Origin: Cavenderia fasciculata
Taxonomy: Eukaryota > Evosea > Eumycetozoa > Acytosteliales > Cavenderiaceae
NCBI RefSeq assembly: GCF_000203815.1
Contig: NW_004457736.1
Location: forward strand, 1,426,001-1,490,000
Length of the DNA stretch: 64,000 bases
Direction: 5' to 3'
How positions within the stretch are numbered: the stretch's first letter is position 1; each line of letters opens with the position of its first letter. Shown one piece after another: positions 44,416 to 55,123 of the stretch. The notes beneath the pieces are model-generated. The model worked only from the letters and a program-made list of their open reading frames with translations, ran no database searches and was not told the DNA's origin. A program made the position numbers and the translations under genes.

Positions 44416-44791
44416 ACTTGAATAGATTTAATGTACCTACCATCTGTCAATATCAAAGTTGTAATACTTTGATTGAAAGACATAGAGTTGAACACTATTA
44501 TTTTCTTGCCAAATTGGTGCAAATGATGAAACTATTCTCCCGCCGATATATATACATCATCCATTTCGATACCAATGCAATGTTGCTGAGTTGTTTAAAT
44601 TGAACAAAGTTGTCATGTTTCTCTTTAGGTGCACATGTTTGATGTACTTCTTCTGATGAAAGCGACCCATCACCCGTCGTCTGTACCCATTTTTCAACCT
44701 CAAAACACGCACTTTGTTCTTTTTTTTTTTTGCTCACTTGTTCCTTATTTTTTTGTGCGCTTGTATATCTCTGTGATGGTTCAGTGATCAT
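44416..44791 (-). pseudogene. LRR-family remnant e (N-terminus fused to an LRR fragment)
   Basis: The minus-strand frame 44791-44498 opens with an ATG, a Lys/Gln-rich head and FKQLSNIALVSKWM, the family's N-terminal signature. Immediately after this the sequence jumps to the strand that normally lies some 300 residues further on (APIWQENN / SMSFNQSITTLILTDG, read in another frame down to 44430). It is an internal deletion derivative in which the whole middle is missing. It forms the far end of the array. Confidence 0.75.
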
Positions 44792-46301
44792 TATTCTCTT
44801 TATTAATAGAGTATAATAATTATATATAGTTATACAATACTACTACTACTACTATAGTTATTTATCATCCTTAGAAGCAATTAAAAGACAGATGATGCAA
44901 TGAGAAGGAGTAGTGATCCCAAAACCAGATCTTATCACGATCTTTATGTTTAATTAATTAATATCTAAAAAGGTAGGTATGATCATCTCATCCCCATCCC
45001 CCCATTAACCTAATTACAAGCAACACGCGACACGACACACAACTCCCCAACAACATCAAATTACTACTTTGCAAAGGTGTCTGCTCTGTAGTAGTAGTAG
45101 TTTTGAAATGAATCGTCGATCGGTTATTATTTAATATTAGTCGATTTGCGCAATTCTTCTTCTACTTCTACTTTTAGACATCCTATACGTTTTGTGTTTG
45201 TAAATATCTTTGTTGTTGTTGTTGTTACTCTCCTCTTGATATGAAAAGAATCTAATCTAATATTCTCATCCTCATGTCCTCCTTCTCTCATACTATACCA
45301 TTACAAAAATTAATAATAGATTTGCAGTGCTGTATGTCGCAATTGGTTTGATATTGTGTGCTTTAAACTAGAGGGGAAAATGGAGCAAGAAAATAAGAGT
45401 TTCCCATGTAACTGCAATTCTCGAATGTTTGCAGACTATTAATCGACACGCACAAAGGCAAAGATAAGATGGATACCAAGCTCATGTCGTGAAGAACCCA
45501 ATGTTACGGTTTGGCAAATCATTGCGCTTAGGGTTAGGTTTGGTAGTAGTATTATTTTCCCCAGCTCAACCGACTAGAGTTGTCACTTTTAGCTCAGCGG
45601 TCGATCAAAACGCGTTTGAGCAAAGAGATCCCAGTCCCTGTCGACAGTATCTAGATCGTTGTGTCGGGGTGTCTTTAGCACAAAAAATCAAAAAAAATCG
45701 AGGGACTCTGCTGACAGCATATCTAGATTTTTAGGCCAGATCTACGATTGCGTACGGCAACAACAGCAGTGTCCTTCGACTGTCCCTTTTATGATGTCTC
45801 CAACCATAGCTACAGTCTCTCTTCAATCGGCAAAGGGTTAAGAAAGAAAATAGACAAAACAAATTAATCAACTCTCACCGCTCCATCGCCCATGGGGCTA
45901 CCCGACGCAGTAGGGCCACATCCCCTCCTCCTCTATTTTATTAATATCGCTACACTGTCTTTGCGCAATTGTTGATTCGCAAGATTTGATGGTTTTGTGA
46001 AGAGGAGAGAGAGGAGAGAGGAATCGAATAGAGATCGTCTATTTAAACAACTGGTTCAACAATCAAGCTAGATTTTCAATTGCTATTCTTTTCATCACAC
46101 ACATAACAATTTTTGTATTACTATTATCTCTATTTGTATCACTATATTTTTTTTTTTCAATATTCTTTCATTACACACAGACCAACAGTATATCTAAATC
46201 TAGATATTTAATTATATAATCTATTTTTTTCTTTATATAATTTTTTTCTTTATATATCTTTTTGTTTGTGTTATTATTGAATATTGCAAATCAACAAATT
46301 G
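44792..46301. other. 1.5-kb intergenic region upstream of the giant adhesion gene
   Basis: The proximal part (46040-46300) is AT-rich with long T-runs, as expected of a dictyostelid promoter. From about 45400 to 45900 the sequence is unusually GC-rich for a spacer and contains an approximate direct repeat. The first unit, at about 45636-45658 (GTCGACAGTATCTAGAT), reappears at about 45705-45728 (GCTGACAGCATATCTAGAT). Short frames there lack an ATG in context and are not convincing. CTACTACTACTACTA and GTAGTAGTAGTAG runs occur at 44843 and 45088. No RNA gene recognised. Confidence 0.45.
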
Positions 46302-49300
46302 ATGATCATCATGTCATCTTTTAAAACTGTGCTTTTACTCTTGTCGACAATAGTACTGGGTTCAGTATTATTGTCGTCATCATTGGTATCTGCTCAATGT
46401 GCAAGCCCATACACATGGGACTCTGGCGAAGCCGCCAACAACCACACCTATTGTGCAATTGGTGTCGGAAGTATATATTCTTGGTATGAAGCCTTAAACT
46501 ATCTTGCTGCACTTCCAAAGTATTTTGGAAAACAACCGTATGTATACATTTAAAAATTTATCTATATATATTTTAATTAAAAACATTACATTTTATTAAT
46601 TTGATTTGATTACTATTTATGTATTTATTTATTTTTAGATATTTGGCAACTGTTACATCTGAAGAAGAATTGAAATTTTTAACATCTAAATTCCCTAGTT
46701 TGGTAAACTGCTATGTCGGTGTTGACAGAGATATATTTAATCAACTCCGTTACAGTTCTGGTCCAGAAAGAGGTGAAGTCATGTATGACTATCCAACGTA
46801 AGTACAACAATTCCTATACAAGAATATTATATAAATATTTCTTTTTCTTTACACAAATATTTCTTTTTCTTTATTTTCTTTTTAGAGGAGTAAATCAAAT
46901 GTATAATAATTTCCAAGCTCATATTCCAGGAGGAGATCCAAATCAAAAGGTAGCATTCTTTTTCACAAGTAATAACTTTTTCATGGGTCTTCCACCCTAC
47001 TCGTCCACTTCCAATTGTTATTTGCTCGAGTATAGTGAAGCTACCGATCCGTACGTTGCACCAATGCCCTCTGAAGGTGGTGATGTGACCATCAAGTTTT
47101 TGGACAACTTTGTCGTCGAAGATGTCAATATCATTGTCAATCCATTTGGAGGTGCCCCAGTATCTTGTGAAATCGTTTCTCGTGACCCACAATACAAGAC
47201 ACTTGTCTTTAAGATGCCAGCCATGACTGGCATTGGAGTAAACTTTATCTTGGTTGACGATGGTTTCACCACATTCAACATCACCTATTGGAAATACAAA
47301 GCTCCAGCCATTCAATCGGTCTACCCCACTCGTAAAGGCAACGGTGAATTGATTACCATCGTCGGTAACAACTTTGGTGCCGACAAGACTGCCATCTCGG
47401 TCACCACTGGCTACCTCTATCATCCATGTCTCTACATTGATATTGTCGAACCCCATTACGCCATCTCTTGTCAAACCAATCATCCAGTCACCTCTTCAAC
47501 CAATCTTTTCCCTCTAACCATTAGAGTTGGTCAATCTTCTAATATTACTAGTTATAGAGCTGCTTTTTGTAAGTAATCAAAATATATATATAATTATTTA
47601 ATTAATTATTAATTTATTTCTTTTTTTATGTTCCTTTTTAGATGATGATGAAAATGTAAAGATGATTAGATTAAATTATTATGCAATGAGTGCTGTTATT
47701 ATTAATAATTCAGTGACTGCACAAAAAGAGGTATTGTTTGAAGGACATACACCATACATGGGATTGTATGAAACAAAGTTACAATATGATTTGATTCGAT
47801 CTACTTGGGCATGGCAAAGTTTCCCATCGGCTACTTTTATGGCTGGTGGTATTGGTAACCAGACAAGCTTTATTATTCGTAATGGTGGTGGTCCAAGAGA
47901 CGGAGAACGTGTGACCAACGGAACCACTTGTTTGACTGGTATCTATTGTCCGATGGGTACGTTTGACGGTACGCTTATTGCCAACTACAACACGATGCTT
48001 GGTAGATTGTCGTATCAAGCATTTAGTTCAGCCGGTGAGTTGGTCTATTACGGTGACACACCATACATTGAACCACAAGAACTGACCATTGACGCTGCCG
48101 GAGGATTGATCATTGTTCCACTCGCTCGCGGTACCGTCGGTTTCAAGTATACCAAACGTTCCTATGCTATCGATGGTATGACCACCTCATACCCCATCAA
48201 GGTGTTGAATAACCGTACTTTGGGTTTGACCATTCCAGCAGGCATCTCTTTGAGTTTTAATCTCAGTATTACTATTGAAAAGTACGTATTCTCTGGTTTG
48301 CGTGTCAATTACACTACTCCATCGGTACTATCGATCCCACCGGTTAGTACAATGGGTGGTTTCGTGACAGTCTATGGTTATGCTTTTGGTAATGATGAAA
48401 AGAAGATTTCAATCACTATCGATGCTGTCCCATGTCCCAATGTCGTCCTATTGGCCAATGAAACGATTCTGTCGTGTCTTGCACCACCAGGTGTCGGCGC
48501 CAACAAGACCATGCTCATCACTATTGACAATGTCGTCCAAAACGTCTCCTTTTCCTACAAGTCTCCTGCAGCCACCGAGGTCGTCCAAAATGGTACCTCT
48601 ATCGCCATCTATGGTAGTAACTTTGGTAATGCTCTGACTACACCACAGGTATTTGTTCCATACCCCGTCGCAGTCAACTTTACCTACGACACACTCGTCC
48701 AATCACTCAATGCAACCGTGCCAGTCTATGCCCAAAACGGAAAGATCTTTATTCAGGCGGGTAACCAGATGGGATCGATCAACTATGTCTACCGTCCACA
48801 ATTTGCGACGATCACTCCCATCACATCGACTGAGGGTAACACTGTAACGATTAGTGGTATGTTTTTGACTCAGTACCGTACCGACGGTATGCAAACCAAC
48901 TTTAGAGTGGTCATTGGTGGTCGTACTTGTGCTCAACCAGAATTTTCGTACAATGTCAATGGCACCTATGTTACTTGTACAGCTCCAGCTGGTTCAGGTC
49001 TCGCCAACGATGCCTACATTACAGTCGACGGCCAAACATCCAACTACCAATCGATCAACTATCCAGCACCATCCATCTCCTCGTTTACACAAAACGGTCA
49101 AATCCTCACTATTTACGGTGCCAACTTTGGACCAGATCTAGATCGTATCAAGTTGAATCTAAATGGCAATCCATTGGCTTGTCAATCCGTCGCCACTAAA
49201 CCATCGAGATTAATCTGTTCGATTCCATCAATCACCAAGAATGGAAATATATCGGTGACTGTGCAAGGACAAACATCCAATGTTGTCGAATTGACCTTGT

Positions 49301-52300
49301 TGCCATCGATCATTCGTGTCACCTCGCAAACCATCTATGGTGGTCTGATCACATTCACAGGTACCTTTTTCAATATTTTAAATTGGCAAGGAAACCAAAC
49401 CAACTTGGATATTACGATTGGCGGCGCACCATGTACATCGCCACAGGTAACCTACTCGAATACCTATATCACGTGTAATGTCGCTGCCGGCACCGGTATC
49501 AAGCCACTCAACTTTACACTCGGTCCCAATACCATCATGACCACATTCCAATACATTGCACCCAGACTCCAAGTATACGAATGGAAGAACAACCAAATCA
49601 CATTGAATGGTACCAACATTGGTACTGATATGGACAAGATTAGTATCTATATCTATCAAGATATACCAGGTAATGTAGCCACACTCATCCCATTCAATGC
49701 TACCGGGGACATGTACTATCAGTCGATCATCGCCGACACACCAGTCGATATGCTCAACGGTGTCATTTACATCTCTGTCGATAACCTCGCTTCCAACCAA
49801 CTCTATGTTCGTCTCATTCCACAAATTGATTCTGTCGTAGGCGTGTTCCCAACCGCCGGTGCTACCACCATCACAATCTACGGTGACCACTTTAACAACA
49901 AGAATGGTGCTGGTGCATTTGTCCAAAACTACATCCTCATCGGTGAAACGTTCTGTAACAATGTTGTCTTTTACAACCGTACCTGCATGACCTGTGTAGC
50001 CGGTATTGGATCAGGTCTCAATAAACGTGGGTTCGCCATGATTGATTCGACCGTCTCCAACAACTTTTACGTAAACTATACAGCTGCCAACGTCACCAAG
50101 ATTGTCCAAACCAACATGCTACTCGAATTGACCGGTACCAATTTTGGTAACAAACCATATCTCAATGTTTTAGCCTTTGGTCCACTCGTAAACTCTACCG
50201 CATCCTACACTACACAAGTATTGTCACGTGTGACAGTCTCTCCATTTAGCCAAAATGGTAACATCTCGTTTATTGTCGATGGTCAATCATCTAACCTATT
50301 CCCATGGAAGTTTACTCCCATCATCACGTCTGTTTCATCGGTCGATTATGCCGGTGGTAATATCACTGTCATGGGTTACTTTTTCAACGGTACTACCGTC
50401 GATGGTAACTCGACCAGCCCCAAGATCTACATCGGTACAAAGGGTCAATGCGCCAATCTCACCTACCTCGCCAACGACGTCGTCAACAATGCCGCTGTCA
50501 TTGTGTGTTCAGCTCCTCCAGGTTCGGCCGCCGATATCGATATTCCATTCAACGTCGAGATTGACGGTGTCAACGGTACCACCAAGTTCACCTATGGTGC
50601 TCCACAACTCAACAGCTACACCATCACACAAAACAACCAAATCACACTCAAGGGATACCAGTTTGGTGTCGACCCAGCCAAGGTTCAAGTCTACTTTGGC
50701 ACTGTGTTGATGGCCATCCAGTCCATCACCGATTCCGAGATTACCTTTACTGCAACGGCCGCTCTCTACAATGAGAATGTGTATGTTAGATCGGTGACCA
50801 ACGCCAAGACGACCAACCCACTCTTTGTGACGTTGTACCCCGTTATTCGAACTTCCACCGCCGCACCAACCACTGGAGGTAGATCAACGATCACTGGTAG
50901 TTGGTTGAACCAACGTTCTGGAAACTACTCGACCTCTATTCGTGTTTGGGTCAATGGTTCGAGTGGAAGTGTAAACTCGATCGTCCAAACCAACAACCTT
51001 CAATTCCTCATCAATGCACCTGCAGGTACCGGTCTCAACAAGAATCTTACCGTCTCTTTTGATGGTATGTCTTCAAGTTTGTTGACATTCTCGTATCTCC
51101 CACCAACCATCTTCAACACCATCCAGTCTGGTACGACACTTACATTCAATGGTACAAACTATGGTCGTGATCTTGCCAATGTCTACACTACCCCATTCAC
51201 TGCATTGTCTGGTGTATCTGACCTCCTCCTCTCGGTGACTCTTGCCAAAGACACCAAGAGTGGTATGTACAACGTCCAAGTCGACGGTCAAACATCGGCC
51301 AACTACATGGTCTACTTGACTCCAATCATCTCACAGGTTATCCCAGCTCCAACAACCGGTCCATCTGATATTACCATCAAGGGTACCTTCCTCAACCAGT
51401 TCCGTGTCGACGGTAGTCTTACCAACGCCTCTGTCTGGTTGAACAATGTGTCTTGTCCCATCACCTCGTTTGTTTCAAACACTTTGATTACCGCTACTGT
51501 CCCACTCGGTCTCTACCGTAAGGGTAACCTCACAGTTGCTATCGACGGCAAGGTCGCCATCACCAAATACGACTCTCTCGGCCCTGAAGTCTACACTGTC
51601 ACCAACCCACCCATCTACCAAGTCGCACAAGTCGTGACAATTACCGGCAAGAACTTCTTTGACCCGCTCGTCGTCTATATTGGAGACAGCGAGTGTACCG
51701 TCGCCATAGCCATCACTGAAAACTCACTCTACTGCTCGTTTGACAGTACCGTCCAACCTACCCTCGCACTCATCCCAGTCTCTGTCATCTCGACCGGTCT
51801 CATTGGCACTGCCAATATCTTTAGCTACGCCGATCTCACTTGTCAAAACAACTGTAATGGTCACGGTACCTGTCTCAATGGTATCTGTAGCTGTGACGTT
51901 GGATTTGGTGGTGCACTCTGTCACACTGCCGTCAACCTTACCGTCCCAGTCCCCAGCACCTCAGAGTTTGGTGGGTCTGTCACAACCGATCAAACCACCT
52001 ACAATGTCGGCGTCCAATTCATCCGTGAGATTGATGCCTTTGGTGTCACTGTCAAGGTGTATGAAGCATCCAAGATGTACTGGATCCTCGCTGGCAAGGC
52101 TGAATACGACACTTATACAGTCAACACTTACACTGCATCGTTTGCAAGTAGTGGAGAGCAAGCCAAGATCACCATCAAAACCTACGAGTTTGAGTATGGT
52201 GCACTCTTTGAGTTTGGCGGTGAAAAGTTGCCCGAATCATCTCACTCGTTCAAACATCAAGTTGCCATTGACCACTATGGCTTTGTAACCACCGGAAACT

Positions 52301-53988
52301 CGCTTCAAGTCATCTATAGCGCATCGACCCCCACAACCTATGCCGATGGATGTGCATCTGCCCAAACTGCCTACACTCTCTTTTACAGTAGTCAAACTGG
52401 ATCTGTGTTGGCCTATGACTTTGAAACCAAGTACTCTGTATTTACCGCTCGTTTCAGTACTAGAATCTTGGTTGATTACTCGGTTCAAACCATCGAGATT
52501 AATCCACTTGCCAAATCCGATCCACTATGGTCCACTCAAAACGGTCTCCTTGAATCAAAGATTGTCATCAATGTTCCATCATTCTCTTACAATGTAGAGT
52601 TTGATCCAAACTTTAGTGCCTATGTCAAGGGTATTAATCCAACTTGTGTTAATCCAACTACTACTAGTGTAACAACTGTCACTCCAACTACTGTCACCCC
52701 AACAACTGTTACTCCAACAACTAGTACCCCAACAACAGTCGATCCAACCACATCTCAGACAACTCAAACTGCTACACCAACCACCTCGACTCCAACAACC
52801 TCTACTCCAACCTCTGCCACTACTGCATCATCTGATCCAACTACTAGTAATCCAACTACTGCTACACCCACTACTAGCAACCCAACCACTAGTAACCCAA
52901 CTACCGGTCAAACTAGTATTGCGACAACTGTAGCACCTTCAAGCTCTACCAATCCATCGTCGACTGGTCCCATTGTCACTTGTCCAGGTACTCCAGTTTG
53001 TTCTGGACGTGGTACTTGTGTCGGTCAACTCGGTGTCTACCATTGTGTCTGTCAAGGTAACTGGCAAGGATCAGACTGCTCAGCCGAGCCAGGCAAGATT
53101 CCTCCACCAACCGACCCAAGCACTGACAATCCAAACACCAACCAAACCGACACAGAGTCTGGTGTCAAACTCGATATCAATGTCATCTCGATTCGTGAAG
53201 TCGACTTTATGGATCAAATCATTGGAGAATACAAGTTTGGTAAGAATTGGACATTCAACGAGACCAAGACCGACCAACAACTCATCTACCTCTATCAAAC
53301 CGATGTTGTTCGTGAAGGCAAGATCACCACTCATATCAATGTAACCGTTCAATACTTTTACTATGAGACCAACATTACCTTTGCCGGTCAAACCAGTACA
53401 ATGTCACCTGGTTCGATAAAGTACTCTGTTTCACTGTCCAAATTTGATTTTGAAAGTGGAAACAATGGTCTTCAAGTATTGTTCTCTTCTGTTGCCTCTG
53501 CATCCACATCTTCAGACGACGCATGTTCACTCAAACAATTCGAGTATGGTGATAACTCTAAAGATCTAACTGCCATCTCACTCCAAATCAACGGTAGAAC
53601 ACTCTATGGTAAATTCACAAAGTTTGCCTTGGCCGATGGAAAGATTGTACGTTCCACCAATGAAGTCATCTCAAAGGATCAACCAACCGACTCTAACTCT
53701 ATCGTTCAAGCTGTTGTCGCTATTGGCGTCGGTAACTATGGTACCTCTGCAGTCATTGACCCAGACTTCCATCTCTTGATCAGCTCTGACGCCTCTGAAA
53801 AGGAGGGATCAAATTGCTCTGGCTCATCCTCTAAACTCTCAAATGGTGCCCTTGCAGGTATCGTTGTTGGTTCAGTTGCTGGTGCTGCTGTTCTCGTAGC
53901 TGCTGGAATCTCTGCCAAGAAATGGAGACAACTTAAAAAGGATCAAAGTATTACCGATTCAAAATTAAAGAGAATGAATGCTTATTAA
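46302..53988 (+). CDS. giant cell-surface adhesion protein: CTLD, IPT/TIG repeats, EGF, ComC domains, TM
   Basis: Four exons (46302-46537, 46639-46797, 46886-47568, 47642-53988) encode 2,474 residues. The start is the first in-frame ATG; one three codons later is equally possible. A signal peptide ends ...SLVSA. A C-type-lectin-like domain follows (SIYSWYEALNYLAALPKYFG, YLATVTSEEELKFLTSKFP, TSNCYLLEY). Then about sixteen IPT/TIG-type Ig-like units (~300-1750) alternate between a longer type with a GG-x-ITI-GxFF core and a shorter type with GxNFG. EGF 1 is at ~1756 (CQNNCNGHGTCLNGICSCDV). It is followed by a ComC-type supersandwich domain (~1784-2020), a Thr/Pro-rich mucin-like linker (~2026-2136), EGF 2 (~2140) and a second ComC domain (~2200-2410). 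A TM helix (GALAGIVVGSVAGAAVLVAA) and a 25-residue basic tail end the protein. Family relatives mediate cell-cell adhesion and recognition. Confidence 0.9.
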
Positions 53989-54090
53989 AAAATAATATTA
54001 AAAAAAAAACAAAACCAATAAACCAAATATCTTTTAATCAAAAATATAGAGTTCCTGGTGTTCATTGAAAATAATAAACTGGCACCTATC

Positions 54091-54935
54091 TTATATAACC
54101 AAGCGACTTGTCTCTTTGGGGTCTGTTAGAATGGACCACAAGTGTGTAATACTTGGAAAATTGAGAAGGACCTCTTTGTTACTGTTGTGTAAAGGTTTGA
54201 TGTATATATGATAGAATTGAATCAAATCTGCAAAACATGATGCAACATTGTCTGTCGAGTCTGTTGGTACTATGAGCCATTGCTTAGAGTCAATCACCAT
54301 TGCAAGATCTATTGGTTTCTTGATTATTAGTTGACAGGAGGTATTCCAAGATTAATCTACTATGCATTGGAGTATGTAAAGGATCATCATAAAATTGATC
54401 AACATCGATGATTTACCAGAGATATAGACTGGGTTTCCACAAGCTATGAGCTGTTTGAAAACCTTGTCCCACTTTTGATAGACTATCAAAGCAGTGGTAT
54501 TGGATTGTTGGCGTAATCGAAGTGGTAGACAACCTCTAACTCGTCGAAATGAAAGAAGAATCTATTGCATTCTGCAGATTGACAAACCTGTTTGAAAGGA
54601 GTGGACTTGGTGATTGTTGTGTTTGGTGAGAATAATAAGATTGCCTCAACAATAGACATTTGAAAAGAGATTACCCATGACTCTGCCGAGTAGTTATCTT
54701 TGGTCATTTCAAAGTTCCTGCCATCGATTAGAATATATTCCAAATTTTTTAATGTGTTTAAGACAGTGCGATTCATTTGTTTCATGGATGAGAGAAAGTT
54801 TCCTCCTAGATAAGTCTTTCCGCTTCCCCACATTTGACATGTCATCATTGCTGGGAGTACGTGATTACTTTGGACCAATTTGGTCTCAACATAGTATTTT
54901 CTCAATCCCAACACTCTTTCACTAATTTCTATCAT
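54091..54935 (-). pseudogene. decayed P-loop NTPase fragment (effector-like)
   Basis: Minus-strand remains of an ATPase: a Walker A motif in CQMWGSGKTYLGGNFL, a strand ILIDGRNFEM and an acidic Walker B-like FFFHFDELEV. The motif context resembles the NTPase region of Crinkler/CR-type effector proteins that dictyostelids carry in many copies. The fragment is incomplete and interrupted (at least one break is apparent) and is treated as a fossil. It lies next to a second, similar but not identical remnant. Confidence 0.55.
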
Positions 54936-55123
54936 CTTGGAAGGTCTTCCTCTTCCATTTGTTTGGATGGTGAATAAATTATGAGTTTATCTATAAATAT
55001 ACAAAAAGAAAAGAAAACAAAACAAAACAGAGAACATTATCAAGAGTTGAACAACAAACAAAATAAATAGTTGAAGATTAAATGGATATACATCAATAAA
55101 AAGATAAATCCATTCAGTTTTAT

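Noticed and set aside
45528-45542. TTAGGGTTAGG resembling telomere repeats
   Set aside because: Less than two full units in isolation. Dictyostelid chromosome ends are not known to use TTAGGG arrays.
45489-45734. Secreted-looking ORF in the GC-rich block before the adhesion gene
   Set aside because: The frame opens without an ATG at its start; the hydrophobic stretch is translated from TTAGGGTTAGG-like DNA and is probably accidental.
48025-53400. Numerous long ORFs on both strands inside the adhesion gene
   Set aside because: Shadow frames produced by the GC-rich codon usage of the real gene; none carries domain motifs.
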